From Brucella thiophenivorans (GTDB taxonomy: Bacteria > Pseudomonadota > Alphaproteobacteria > Rhizobiales > Rhizobiaceae): 64,000 nucleotides of DNA. Location: contig NZ_NNRJ01000051.1 of assembly GCF_002252445.1 (NCBI RefSeq), forward strand, positions 519,163 to 583,162. The letters run 5' to 3'. Shown here piece after piece: positions 9,208 through 17,428 of this stretch. The first letter of the stretch is position 1. Each line of letters opens with the position of its first letter. Below the pieces are notes generated by a model. It ran no database searches, was not told the origin of the DNA, and saw nothing but the letters and a program-made list of their open reading frames with translations. Both the position numbers and the translations under genes were made by a program.

Positions 9208-10419
9208 ATGAATAAAGAAATTCATCCTGCCGACATTATCTCTCCGGAGCCTAACGGTGGGAACCCACAAGGCGAGTTGCATTGGCGGTCGCTTGCTGCA
9301 GCCATTGCAACGATCAGCGCTATGGGTGCCGCTATCGGTCTAGGCATTCCGCTTTTGAGCGTTTTACTGGAAAGCCGAGGCTATTCAGCCAGCCTGATTG
9401 GTGCCAACACCGCTGTCGCTGGCCTCGCATCCATAGTTGCAGCACCACTCGCCGCACCGATTGCGGCGCGCCTTGGCGTGGCCAAAGCAATCGTTCTGAT
9501 GCTTTTTATCGGTAGTTTCGCATTTCTTGGTTTTCACTTTTTCCAACCACTTTGGGCGTGGTTCGCACTGCGAATTGTCCTGCATTTCGCACTGACCGTG
9601 CTTTTCGTTCTCTCGGAATATTGGATCAACGCTTCCGCACCGCCTGAAAAACGGGGTTTGGTGCTTGGCATCTATGCGACGTCGCTGTCACTCGGTTTTG
9701 CACTCGGGCCGTGGCTGTTCTCAAAAATTGGCAGTGCTGGCGGCATACCTTTCTATGTCGGTTTCGCAATCATTTTAATTGCCATCATTCCGGTATTAAT
9801 CGCATGGCGCGATAGTCCAGATTTCGAAGAGGGCGAGCACGTCCCCTTCTTGCCGTTCATCTTTGCTGTTCCAACGGCTACAATGGCGGTGTTTGTATTC
9901 GGTGCGGTTGAAACTGGTGGCTTCGCACTGTTCCCGGTCTTTGGCGCTCGCGTCGGCTTTAGCGAAGGGGACGCTGCATTGCTGTTGACCATGATCGGCC
10001 TCGGCAATGTGTTGATGCAGATTCCATTGGGAATCATCAGCGACAAGATTTCGGACCGCCGCAAATTGCTGCTGTTCTGCGCTGTCACCGGCCTTATCGG
10101 AATGATCGCCCTGCCCTACCTGATGCATAGCTGGTATCTCATGGCTGCTGTGCTGTTTCTGTGGGGCGGTGTGGTCGCGGGCCTATATACCGTGGGCCTT
10201 GCCCATCTCGGTTCTGAGCTCACCGGACGCGAACTTGCATCCGCCAATGCTGCATTCATCTTCTGCTATGCGATTGGCATGCTGGCAGGCCCGCAAGCGG
10301 TTGGAGTCGGTATGGATGCAATGGGACCAAAGGGATTCCCGCTCACCCTTGGTATCTTTTTTGCGGCTTTTGCACTCTTTGCTGCGATTAGGCTCGTTCA
10401 AAAGAAGAAGCGGGGTTGA
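9208..10419 (+). CDS. MFS transporter (YcaD-like)
   Basis: A 403-residue protein with 12 hydrophobic segments and the major facilitator fold. The stretch from GIPLLSVLLESRG to AAPIAARLG carries the loop between helices 2 and 3, and EYWINASAPPEKRG follows helix 4. The pattern is that of the YcaD-like sugar/drug family. The substrate is unknown. It starts four bases after the Nudix gene and ends about 100 bases before rpmG. Confidence 0.85.
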   Translation: MNKEIHPADIISPEPNGGNPQGELHWRSLAAAIATISAMGAAIGLGIPLLSVLLESRGYSASLIGANTAVAGLASIVAAPLAAPIAARLGVAKAIVLMLFIGSFAFLGFHFFQPLWAWFALRIVLHFALTVLFVLSEYWINASAPPEKRGLVLGIYATSLSLGFALGPWLFSKIGSAGGIPFYVGFAIILIAIIPVLIAWRDSPDFEEGEHVPFLPFIFAVPTATMAVFVFGAVETGGFALFPVFGARVGFSEGDAALLLTMIGLGNVLMQIPLGIISDKISDRRKLLLFCAVTGLIGMIALPYLMHSWYLMAAVLFLWGGVVAGLYTVGLAHLGSELTGRELASANAAFIFCYAIGMLAGPQAVGVGMDAMGPKGFPLTLGIFFAAFALFAAIRLVQKKKRG

Positions 10420-10517
10420 CTTTTCGCGGCTAAACCGTAGTGTCGCGCCGAATTTCCGCTTCTTACCAATAGGTGAGACTCGTAGCGGTTTAATCATGAA
10501 AGAGCAGGTATTTCGAT

Positions 10518-10685
10518 ATGGCCAAGGCTACGACCATCAAGATCAAGCTTTTGTCGACCGCTGACACCGGTTTCTTCTACGTAACGAAGAAGAACAGCCG
10601 CACGATGACGGATAAAATGACAAAGACTAAGTACGACCCGATCGCGCGCAAGCACGTCGACTTCAAGGAAACGAAGATTAAGTAA
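10518..10685 (+). CDS. rpmG: 50S ribosomal protein L33
   Basis: A 55-residue protein starting [20 protein letters not shown], with YVTKKNSR and [12 protein letters not shown], is the L33 protein of the large ribosomal subunit. The cysteine pairs of zinc-binding L33 variants are absent, as usual in alphaproteobacteria. AGCAGG lies upstream at normal distance. A strong terminator follows at 10720. Confidence 0.96.
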   Translation: MAKATTIKIKLLSTADTGFFYVTKKNSRTMTDKMTKTKYDPIARKHVDFKETKIK

Positions 10686-10719
10686 TTCGTTTCCACCGCC
10701 AGACTAACTGGCAGGAATC

Positions 10720-10750
10720 AAAAAGCCGTCTCTTATGAGACGGCTTTTTT
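10720..10750. terminator. Bidirectional terminator between rpmG and pleD
   Basis: AAAAGCCGTCTC and GAGACGGCTTTT pair perfectly around a four-base loop, with A and T runs on both flanks. It can therefore stop rpmG on the plus strand and pleD on the minus strand. The core AAAAGCCGTCT is the same as in the hairpin before plsY. Confidence 0.9.
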
Positions 10751-10770
10751 GTTGGTGCTGTGCAAGGCAT

Positions 10771-12159
10771 TCAGGCCGCGGAAAGCACAATCCGGTTGCG
10801 ACCTTTTTTCTTGGCTTCATAAAGAGCTGCATCGGTGCGCGCAAAAAGTGCTTCAACACTATCGCCCCCCATCAGCCGCAAGGCTGCAATACCGATGCTG
10901 ATCGTCATATCGATCTTTTGAGCGCCACGGGCGATCAGGAATGGCTGTGCAGAAACTGCATCACGAATACGCTCTGCGACAGCCGAAGCCGCCGCAAGAT
11001 CAGTATCCGGAAGCACGATGGCGAACTCTTCGCCGCCATAACGGCACATAACATCCATACCGCGAATCTGTGTGCGCAGCCGCGCCGAAAATTCGCGCAG
11101 CACATCGTCGCCGCCATCATGTCCGTATTTGTCATTGACGCGCTTGAAATGATCGAAGTCGACCATGATGACCGATAACGGGCGCTCGCGCCCCTTAGCG
11201 CGCGATATAAGCACCGGCATATGCGTATCGAGATAGCGGCGGTTATGCAGCCCAGTGAGGCTGTCTGTCACCGCCATGGTGATTGTGCGGCTCAGGCTCT
11301 GGCGCAGCAAATCGTTATAACACTTGCGTTTGATCTGCGTGCGAAGCCGCGCATAAAGCTCAAGCTTCTCCAGCGGTCGCATTACATAATCATTCACGCC
11401 TAACTCAAGCGCACGCACCACCAGCGAACCTTCATCTTCATTGACAATCAAGATGATCGGAACCAGCCGCGTACGCTCAATCGTGCGCATTTGGGAGCAA
11501 AGCCGCAATGGGTCGTAATGAGTAAAATCTGCCGAAATGACGATGCTGTCATAGTCGTTCTCAATGGCCTTGATGAGAGCGTCATTAGCATCATGCGCAA
11601 CATCGACAAAATACTCTTCGCCAAGAATCAGGCGCAGCCGTGCCGCGGCCAGTTCATTCTCATCGACCACCAGAATACGAGCGGCATCATCGCCGCCTCC
11701 GAACCGACCGGAAAGCTTCGTTGCCAGCAGAGCTTCCACTTCTGTATCGGCCACAGTGCCGGTACGCTGAAACAACTCGTCGGATACCATTTTAAGCCGG
11801 GCGAGGCTCTTCACACGCGAAAGAAGCTGCAAATCCTTGACCGGCTTGGACATGAAGTCGTCCGCTCCTGCCTCAAGCCCCTTGATCCGGTCTTCTGCGC
11901 TATCCAGCGCGGTCAGGATTATGACAGGAATATTGGTTGTTCGTGGGTCGTCCTTCAAACGACGACACACTTCAAAACCATCGATGGTGGGTATCAAAAC
12001 ATCGAGGATGACCACATCAATCTGTCCGCCAAGGCAGATTTCAACAGCTTCCGCACCGTTGTTGGCCGTCACAACCTCATAATATTCGCTCAATAGCAAA
12101 GCTTCGAGCAGCTTTACGTGCGCTTCCTCAGCGTCAACGACGAGAATTCTTGCTGTCAT
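10771..12159 (-). CDS. pleD: Response regulator with diguanylate cyclase domain, PleD
   Basis: PleD makes cyclic di-GMP and couples cell-cycle phosphorelay to polar development in alphaproteobacteria. The 462-residue protein has a receiver domain with phospho-acceptor D53, a second receiver-like domain that serves in dimer contact, and a GGDEF domain with RYGGEEF. The inhibitory I-site RxxD is present as RGMD just before it. One member of the acidic pocket in the first receiver is Ala10 where Asp is usual (VVDAEE). ATG 12159 follows GGGGGCAGGG. divK lies 114 bases upstream in the same direction. Confidence 0.94.
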   Translation of the reverse strand: MTARILVVDAEEAHVKLLEALLLSEYYEVVTANNGAEAVEICLGGQIDVVILDVLIPTIDGFEVCRRLKDDPRTTNIPVIILTALDSAEDRIKGLEAGADDFMSKPVKDLQLLSRVKSLARLKMVSDELFQRTGTVADTEVEALLATKLSGRFGGGDDAARILVVDENELAAARLRLILGEEYFVDVAHDANDALIKAIENDYDSIVISADFTHYDPLRLCSQMRTIERTRLVPIILIVNEDEGSLVVRALELGVNDYVMRPLEKLELYARLRTQIKRKCYNDLLRQSLSRTITMAVTDSLTGLHNRRYLDTHMPVLISRAKGRERPLSVIMVDFDHFKRVNDKYGHDGGDDVLREFSARLRTQIRGMDVMCRYGGEEFAIVLPDTDLAAASAVAERIRDAVSAQPFLIARGAQKIDMTISIGIAALRLMGGDSVEALFARTDAALYEAKKKGRNRIVLSAA

Positions 12160-12219
12160 AATGCCCTGCCCCCAGTTCTCGCCCCGTACGTGCCCCGATA
12201 ATGAAGGGTGCATCTCAAA

Positions 12220-12275
12220 CATTTTTTACGCGCATCTTACCCGAAAACCGCTTCACACTTTTCGGGATGCGCTCT
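12220..12275 (-). repeat. Dispersed extragenic repeat, B family (half copy)
   Basis: On the minus strand it reads AGAGCGCATCCCGAAAAGTG, then a CGGTTTTCGGG arm and GATGCGCG. CCGAAAA pairs with TTTTCGG inside GCGCATC/GATGCGC. It matches the first half of the full copies at 30580 and 39344. It sits between divK and pleD, and its first base pair provides part of the divK stop codon TAG. Confidence 0.8.
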
Positions 12276-12645
12276 AAGCGTCTCCCAGATAAGATTTGAT
12301 GGTTTCGATAAAACGCGGAACCGAAATTGGCTTTGATATATAGGCTTCGCAACCGCCCTGCCGGATGCGTTCCTCATCACCCTTCATCGCAAATGCCGTG
12401 ACCGCAATCACTGGAATATGCTTGAGTTCCTCATCATCCTTGAGCCATTTGGTGACTTCCAGACCCGAAACTTCGGGAAGCTGAATATCCATCAAAATGA
12501 GATCGGGGCGGTGTTCGCGAGCAAGATCAAGCGCCTCAAGACCATTTCTGGTCCTGATGGTTTCATATCCGCTGGATTCGATAAGATCGCGAAACAACTT
12601 CATATTGAGTTCGTTGTCCTCGACGATCATCACAGTTTTCGTCAT
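12274..12645 (-). CDS. divK: Single-domain response regulator DivK
   Basis: A 123-residue stand-alone receiver domain: acidic pocket E9/D10, phospho-acceptor D53 in [10 protein letters not shown] at VTAFA, and K in YISKPIS. Together with pleD immediately downstream this is the DivK of the alphaproteobacterial CtrA network, where it is phosphorylated by PleC/DivJ-type kinases and controls cell-cycle progression. The stop codon TAG runs directly into the B-family repeat, so the repeat was inserted at, or has replaced, the end of the transcript between divK and pleD. Confidence 0.93.
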   Translation of the reverse strand: MTKTVMIVEDNELNMKLFRDLIESSGYETIRTRNGLEALDLAREHRPDLILMDIQLPEVSGLEVTKWLKDDEELKHIPVIAVTAFAMKGDEERIRQGGCEAYISKPISVPRFIETIKSYLGDA

Positions 12646-12827
12646 CGAATATTTCCTGGCCTAATTCTTATCCGTTGCAAGACAGGTTGATCTGCCCATT
12701 ACACCCCTATGGATTTCATCAGTTTAAGCGCATTTCATTGACGAAAGGCAAATATTCCTTCCATCTTACATTGAACCCGCTCAGTCCGGGGGCTAAAAGC
12801 AGGCATATTCGAAGAACGGAGAAGCCC

Positions 12828-13115
12828 ATGAAGACGCTCATGAGCCAAACGGATGCAGAAAACATTGCAGTTGAAGCACTGGTATGGCTTGCACAAGACG
12901 CGGAACTGATGCCACGTTTTCTCGCTTTGACCGGCATTGAGGCTTCCTCAATCCGCTCAGCAGCACAGGAACCGGGCTTTTTGGCTGGCGTCCTGCAATT
13001 TTATCTTGGCCACGAACCGACATTGATGCGATTCTGTCAGGAAACCGGACGCGATCCTGCTACTATTGAAAAAGCAGCGGCACTTCTTCCCGGCGGGCCA
13101 AACCATCATTTGTAA
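12828..13115 (+). CDS. DUF3572 family protein
   Basis: A 95-residue soluble helical protein of the DUF3572 family found in Hyphomicrobiales, function unknown. ALVWLAQDAELMPRFLALTG and GFLAGVLQFYLGHE are typical. ATG 12828 is chosen over earlier codons because ACGGAGAAG stands just before it. It diverges from divK across a 182-base gap. A terminator lies six bases after the stop. Confidence 0.85.
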   Translation: MKTLMSQTDAENIAVEALVWLAQDAELMPRFLALTGIEASSIRSAAQEPGFLAGVLQFYLGHEPTLMRFCQETGRDPATIEKAAALLPGGPNHHL

Positions 13116-13120
13116 TAAAA

Positions 13121-13143
13121 AAGCCCTGCAGATGCAGGGCTTT
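13121..13143. terminator. Terminator between convergent genes
   Basis: AAGCCCTGCA pairs with TGCAGGGCTT around a three-base loop, with A runs before and T runs after, so it can serve both the DUF3572 gene and the rnk-like gene. Confidence 0.85.
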
Positions 13144-13169
13144 ATCGTTTTTACCGCATGCTAAAACAA

Positions 13170-13580
13170 TCAGACGCTTGCGGATTCAGCCTGTGACACG
13201 CTCAGAACATTCAGCTCATGGGTCTTGCCATCTCGCGCAACCCACGACATGGACTGCCCCGGCGTAAGGCCAATCAGTGCCGTGCCAATTGGCGTCAGGA
13301 TCGAGATTTTACCCTGTGCAATATCTGCCTCACCTGGATAAACCAGCGTCACTTTGCGCTCGTGGCCATCGTTGGAGCGAAACTCCACCGTCGAACCCAT
13401 GTGAACGACGTCTGCCGGCATTTTTTTTTGCGGCACCACCTTGGCGCGGTCTAGTTCCTGCAACAATTCCTCGGCGACTTCCTCCAGTTTTTCGGAGACG
13501 TTACCGGCCAGAATTGTCAGCCGTTCGTGATCGATGTCGCTGACGACGATCTTTGGCTTCTTGCGATTCTTTGCACTCAT
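13170..13580 (-). CDS. rnk: Rnk-like nucleoside diphosphate kinase regulator (GreA/GreB C-terminal fold)
   Basis: A 136-residue protein: a short N-terminal helical part followed by the GreA/GreB C-terminal FKBP-like fold with VTLVYPGEADIAQGKISILT and PIGTALIGLTPGQSMSW. Rnk proteins have this fold and bind the RNA polymerase secondary channel without the long coiled coil and acidic tip of GreA, so cleavage-factor activity is not expected. The naming follows E. coli usage; direct regulation of nucleoside diphosphate kinase is not implied. Confidence 0.82.
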   Translation of the reverse strand: MSAKNRKKPKIVVSDIDHERLTILAGNVSEKLEEVAEELLQELDRAKVVPQKKMPADVVHMGSTVEFRSNDGHERKVTLVYPGEADIAQGKISILTPIGTALIGLTPGQSMSWVARDGKTHELNVLSVSQAESASV

Positions 13581-13894
13581 GACGATAGCTCACTGCTGTC
13601 TAATGATAATTGTCCTCCGTCACTAAACTGGCCCGGAGCAACTGATTGAATTTTTAAAGAGAGCGCTTTTAGCAATTCCGCTTGAAGGCAAGCGGCAAAC
13701 CGTCCCCCGGAATCCTCTGCGCTAAGCAGGACTCGAGGGTAGCTATCCCATGATCGGTTGAAACCGATGGAGTATGGAAGCAAAACGGTTGTTCATAACA
13801 CTAAACTTGGTGATATCCTTGCCAATGTCAAGTGCAGAGCTGACAGGGCATCGAGAGGCGATGGCATTATCTCGATTTAATGCTATAAAACGAT
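13581..13894. other. Intergenic region rnk-dinB
   Basis: Divergent spacer of over 300 bases. It contains a short hairpin CCGCTT/AAGCGG near 13680 without a T run, and a TATAAA that could be the dinB -10 element at 13884-13889, just before the LexA operator. No gene is supported: a minus-strand frame from 13783 has only a TTG start with no ribosome-binding site. Confidence 0.45.
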
Positions 13895-13909
13895 GTTCCT
13901 TTTATGTTC
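13895..13909 (+). promoter_or_regulatory. LexA operator (SOS box) of dinB
   Basis: GTTCCTTTTATGTTC fits exactly the direct-repeat operator GTTC-N7-GTTC recognised by alphaproteobacterial LexA. It lies six bases after a TATAAA sequence and 18 bases before the dinB ATG at 13928, so bound LexA would block transcription initiation. Confidence 0.85.
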
Positions 13910-13927
13910 ATCAAATCGCACACGGCC

Positions 13928-15265
13928 ATGACCGAACCAATTGCAGCCAACAGTCCAGAACAAGGCTTCTGCCGCGATTGCTTATCGCAGCAAAAGCTTG
14001 AGTCTGCGCGGCGTTGCCGTAGCTGTGGTAGTCCGCGTCTGGTGAGGCATAGCGAGCTTTACAAACTCTCGCTCGCCCATGTGGATTGCGATGCGTTTTA
14101 TGCTTCTGTGGAAAAGCGCGATAATCCCGATATTCGGGACAAGCCGGTCATCATTGGCGGTGGCACACGCGGTGTTGTTGCCACCGCCTGCTATATCGCG
14201 CGCATTCATGGCGTGCGTTCTGCCATGCCGATGTTCAAAGCGCTGGAAGCCTGCCCTCAAGCGGTTGTCGTCAAACCCAATATGGAAAAATATGCCCGCG
14301 TTGGGCGCGAAGTCCGCCAATTGATGCATGAGCTGACCCCGCTCGTCGAACCCATATCCATCGATGAAGCTTTTCTTGATCTCGCTGGTACGGAAAGACT
14401 GCACCGTGCGCCCGCAGCAATCGTACTGGCGCGCTTTGCCAAGCGTGTTGAAGAAGAGATCGGCATCAGCATCTCGGTCGGGCTTTCCTATTGCAAATAT
14501 TTGGCGAAAGTTGCATCCGACCTTGAAAAGCCGCGTGGCTTTTCCGTCATCGGTGAAGCCGAAGCACTAGATTTTCTACGCGACAAGCCGACCAGTATGA
14601 TCTGGGGCGTTGGAAAATCCTTCAATGCCAAGCTGGAAAGCGACGGCATTCGCACCATCGGCCAGCTCCAGACCATGGACGAAAGCGCACTCATGAAAGC
14701 CTATGGCACCATGGGCCAGCGGCTTTTCAGGCTTTCACGCGGACAGGATAGCCGCAAGGTTGAACCTGAACACGATATGAAAAGCGTTTCGGCAGAAACC
14801 ACTTTCAACCAAGACTTATCGCAAGCTAGCGATCTGGTGCCTGTGCTGCGCGCACTTTCGGAAAAGGTGTCACGACGCCTGAAGGCAGGCGAGATTGCCG
14901 GGCGCACAGTCGTTCTCAAACTGAAGACACAGGACTTCAAACTGCGAACGCGAAATCGGCAATTGGCTGACCCGACACAACTTGCCGACCGTATTTTTCG
15001 CACCGGTGTTCAGCTTCTCGAAAAAGAGCTGGACGGAACGAAATTCAGACTGCTTGGAATAGGCGTTGGCGAACTTTCGGCGGACGACCGCGCCGATCCA
15101 CCTGATCTCGTTGATACGCAAGCCACCAAACGTGCGGTTGCGGAAGGCGCGATTGACCGCTTGCGCAACAAGTTTGGCAATAGTGCTGTGGAAACCGGCT
15201 ATACTTTTTCCAAAGGCAATCTCGCTCGACCGCAAACACCATCAGATCGCGATCCCAACGACTAA
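13928..15265 (+). CDS. dinB: DNA polymerase IV (Y family) with N-terminal zinc ribbon
   Basis: DinB copies past DNA lesions with low fidelity. The palm domain has [12 protein letters not shown] and the metal-binding SIDEAF. The fingers, thumb (helix-hairpin-helix [17 protein letters not shown]) and little-finger domains follow. Before the palm, about 45 extra residues carry two Cys pairs, CRDC and CRSC, spaced like a zinc ribbon; this extension is absent in E. coli DinB but seen in related alphaproteobacteria. ATG 13928 is chosen because ATG 13904 lies inside the LexA operator. The C-terminal tail lacks a clear beta-clamp QLxLF motif. Confidence 0.93.
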   Translation: MTEPIAANSPEQGFCRDCLSQQKLESARRCRSCGSPRLVRHSELYKLSLAHVDCDAFYASVEKRDNPDIRDKPVIIGGGTRGVVATACYIARIHGVRSAMPMFKALEACPQAVVVKPNMEKYARVGREVRQLMHELTPLVEPISIDEAFLDLAGTERLHRAPAAIVLARFAKRVEEEIGISISVGLSYCKYLAKVASDLEKPRGFSVIGEAEALDFLRDKPTSMIWGVGKSFNAKLESDGIRTIGQLQTMDESALMKAYGTMGQRLFRLSRGQDSRKVEPEHDMKSVSAETTFNQDLSQASDLVPVLRALSEKVSRRLKAGEIAGRTVVLKLKTQDFKLRTRNRQLADPTQLADRIFRTGVQLLEKELDGTKFRLLGIGVGELSADDRADPPDLVDTQATKRAVAEGAIDRLRNKFGNSAVETGYTFSKGNLARPQTPSDRDPND

Positions 15266-15403
15266 TGCGAATTGCGACAGTTCGATAAAAACAGCTTTGG
15301 AGAAAAACAAATCAATCACCGCTAAGCGCTTGACGAAGTGCGTCTCTATCAATATTGGAACACCTCAAGAGAGCGCTGACTGATTTGACAGAACTCTACG
15401 GAT

Positions 15404-15477
15404 GGCCTCATGGCGGAGTGGTTACGCAGAGGACTGCAAATCCTTGCACCCCGGTTCGATTCCGGGTGAGGCCTCCA
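15404..15477 (+). tRNA. tRNA-Cys (anticodon GCA)
   Basis: GGCCTCA at 15404-15410 pairs with TGAGGCC at 15467-15473, followed by discriminator T and an encoded CCA. The anticodon stem 15429-15433/15441-15445 encloses the loop CTGCAAA with anticodon GCA at 15436-15438. The T arm has GGTTCGATTCC. The total length of 74 bases is normal. Confidence 0.97.
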
Positions 15478-15487
15478 ATCTTCCCAT

Positions 15488-15529
15488 ATTTTTTTTATAA
15501 ATAATTGAAAACGCTTTTATTATTTATAA
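15488..15529 (+). terminator. T run and AT-rich inverted repeat after tRNA-Cys
   Basis: A run of T residues begins 11 bases after the tRNA. It overlaps an 11-bp perfect inverted repeat, TTATAAATAAT with ATTATTTATAA. It probably ends the tRNA transcript; the stem is AT-only and therefore weak. Confidence 0.45.
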
Positions 15530-15741
15530 CGGTGTTTTGCCACGCTCAGGGTGCTAGTAGCAGTTTGTTCGCTTTGCGCACCTTTAATGGCCCTGCTTCA
15601 GCGCCATTATCTCCCCAGAATATCCATGGCGCTCACATGATATTCATACTGTTAAGAGAGTTGACTATCAAAGCCGGAACCTGGCTGGTTTAGATACGTT
15701 TATTTTAGCAGTTGTGAATACAATCGAGAATGGATAGCGCC

Positions 15742-16068
15742 ATGTACAAGTTTTCGGCAGTTGCCGCAGTAGTCTTGTCAGCTTTGGCTTTTACCGCCCC
15801 AAGCCACGCACAAAGCATTGAGATCGGCCCGAACGGAATTCAGGTAAATCCAGACGGAAACCGCCAGGTTGAGCGTGACAGAAGACAAGATCGCGGAGGA
15901 ATAAGTGAACGTCGGGCTGTCAGGATTGCGCGCGATGAAGGTATGGATGAAGTCGAAAGCGTACAGCGCCGCCGAGGTGTATATGTCATTCGCGGGATCA
16001 GCCGTCAGGACGATGATATGAGGGTCGTTGTAGACGGTCGCACGGGAGATGTTCTTGAAGTCCGCTAA
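15742..16068 (+). CDS. Small secreted PepSY-like protein
   Basis: The 108-residue product starts with a signal peptide (MYKFSAVAAVVLSALAFTAP, then cleavage after SHA), so it is exported to the periplasm. The mature part is short and charged: an Arg-rich stretch, then SERRAVRIARDEGMDEVESV and a closing VDGRTGDVLEVR. This helix-strand-strand pattern ending in a G-x-V-L motif resembles a single PepSY domain, which often inhibits or binds proteases. ATG 15730 is an alternative start four codons earlier. The role is unknown. A terminator follows at 16184. Confidence 0.75.
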   Translation: MYKFSAVAAVVLSALAFTAPSHAQSIEIGPNGIQVNPDGNRQVERDRRQDRGGISERRAVRIARDEGMDEVESVQRRRGVYVIRGISRQDDDMRVVVDGRTGDVLEVR

Positions 16069-16183
16069 TCATGAGTGAATAGCTTACTACTAGGCTATTT
16101 TTTCGGAACGTAATTCGCTTTGTTTTCAAAATACTGAGCAAAGATTGTTTGGAGTAAGGTGAGGCGTCAACCAAACCAGCCCA

Positions 16184-16219
16184 ACCCCGGATTAGCTTGT
16201 GCTGCCGGGGCTTTTTTTT
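16184..16219 (+). terminator. Terminator after the PepSY-like gene
   Basis: AACCCCGG pairs with CCGGGGCTT around a 14-base loop and is followed by eight T residues. Confidence 0.75.
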
Positions 16220-16271
16220 AAAGAGCGTGAACCTTTTGCCGATCACATAGTTTATCCGACGAAGAGGATAA

Positions 16272-16358
16272 ATGATGGGTATGTTCATCACTACAATATC
16301 AACGGCATGGCTTGTTCTAATCGCATATTCTGCCTGGTTAGAACGGAACGAAAAGTAA
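16272..16358 (+). CDS. Candidate 28-residue membrane protein
   Basis: A short frame MMGMFITTISTAWLVLIAYS, then AWLERNEK, predicts one membrane helix with a charged cytoplasmic end, the usual shape of small bacterial membrane proteins. AGAGG stands five bases before ATG 16272, a good ribosome-binding site; ATG 16275 is an in-frame alternative. It follows the terminator at 16184-16219 in the 402-base gap before the narR-like gene and overlaps nothing. The promoter is not obvious. The function is not recognised. Confidence 0.45.
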   Translation: MMGMFITTISTAWLVLIAYSAWLERNEK

Positions 16359-16470
16359 CGATCTTCAAGTTTCCGGAAGGAAAAAGCTGAGTGCTTATGC
16401 GGCTGAAGTGTCATAAGTTTATATTCTAAGATTTTTTGAAGCATGCGCTGTTTTTGACGAATGGCTTTCC

Positions 16471-17187
16471 TTATCGGGCCGTTTGTCCCGTCGGCTCTTC
16501 GCTATCAATCAAATGCGAGGGTGATGCGAACCGAAGCAGCTTTTCATGATTGATAATTCTCACGGATGATGCCTCAACGCTCACACCGTGCGATACCAGA
16601 TTTGCAAAGCTCCTTGAGAGATTTTCCGGTGTCATTCCGAGATAGGCGGCCAAAATCCGCTTTTCAAACGGGATAATCACGACTTCAGGATCAGTGCTGG
16701 TAAGGGATTCTTTTAATATCCAGTTGGCCAGACGCTGAACGCTGCTTCTGAGTTTTTGCGTCTTCAACTCCTTGACCAGACGTCGATAGGCACGTGCCGT
16801 TTCAAAAACAATAGCACGCATAAATCCGCTGTCTTCACTCATCAGATCACGCACCAGCGCTGCAGGAACCATCAAAACACGCGTCGCAACAAGTGTTTGC
16901 GCCGTTTGCAGACAAACATCATCATTCAACACCGCCGCCAGAATGAAAACATCAACGGCACCCAGAATTTCTAGCGCAGTCTCGCCCTCGTTTGATTTGG
17001 CCGACATCAATACCAAGCCGTCGAGGATCACATAGAGAAAATCTGCGCGTTCATTTTCCTTCAACAGAATGGTTTTCGGGGGGAATGACTGCATGAAGCT
17101 GGGACTTATGATGCGCTCAAACGTCTTTTCGTCCACACCGGCAAACAGGGGAAGGTTGCGCAGCGCATCAATATCTTCTTTCCGCAT
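16471..17187 (-). CDS. narR: Crp/Fnr-family regulator, NarR type
   Basis: A 238-residue Crp/Fnr protein: cNMP-binding-like beta roll (about residues 15-120), long dimer helix, and winged helix-turn-helix near residues 170-210. The four cysteines that hold the Fe-S cluster of FNR are missing, so it does not sense oxygen that way. The recognition helix reads TPENLSRSF, keeping the E-x-x-S-R residues that read TTGAT half-sites. It is divergent from narKGHJI, and its own start is 46 bases from an FNR box; NarR proteins of Paracoccus and Brucella in this place activate nitrate reductase in response to nitrate or nitrite. The assignment rests on this context and residue pattern. Confidence 0.8.
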   Translation of the reverse strand: MRKEDIDALRNLPLFAGVDEKTFERIISPSFMQSFPPKTILLKENERADFLYVILDGLVLMSAKSNEGETALEILGAVDVFILAAVLNDDVCLQTAQTLVATRVLMVPAALVRDLMSEDSGFMRAIVFETARAYRRLVKELKTQKLRSSVQRLANWILKESLTSTDPEVVIIPFEKRILAAYLGMTPENLSRSFANLVSHGVSVEASSVRIINHEKLLRFASPSHLIDSEEPTGQTAR

Positions 17188-17233
17188 TAAACCATACCCA
17201 TAATATCAAGTTTTATTTTCTAGTTTATTATAC

Positions 17234-17247
17234 TTGATAAATATCAA
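17234..17247 (-). promoter_or_regulatory. FNR-type box before narR
   Basis: TTGAT-AAAT-ATCAA is a perfect 14-base palindrome of the FNR type. It lies about 50 bases before the narR start, with TATTAT (17205-17200, minus strand) as the likely -10 element. Confidence 0.8.
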
Positions 17248-17345
17248 TTGCACAAGCGTATTCAGTCAATACTTGACATTAACTAAATCTATTTGTCACA
17301 TTACAATGATAATACATGGGAATATTCTTTAAGAATCGAATGCCA

Positions 17346-17359
17346 TTGATCTCGATCAA
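17346..17359 (+). promoter_or_regulatory. FNR-type box of the narKGHJI promoter
   Basis: TTGAT-CTCG-ATCAA is a perfect FNR-type palindrome. Its centre is 30 bases before a CATAAG -10 element (17383-17388), giving a start near 17394 and class II geometry. The narK ATG is 70 bases downstream. Confidence 0.85.
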
Positions 17360-17428
17360 TGTATTCACCTGACTGACGTCGCATAAGTGCAAGCGAAACC
17401 TTTCACGGTATTCAAGTCGGAGTACGCT

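Noticed and set aside
13577..13783. 68-residue minus-strand frame whose stop overlaps the rnk start
   Set aside because: Only a TTG start without a ribosome-binding site and no recognisable composition; the overlap can be chance.
15360..15400. Possible remnant of a B-family repeat before tRNA-Cys
   Set aside because: Only about 15 scattered bases match; not enough to call.
16199..16390. 63-residue plus-strand frame covering the terminator after the PepSY-like gene
   Set aside because: It starts inside the terminator hairpin; the better-supported 28-residue frame lies in another phase.
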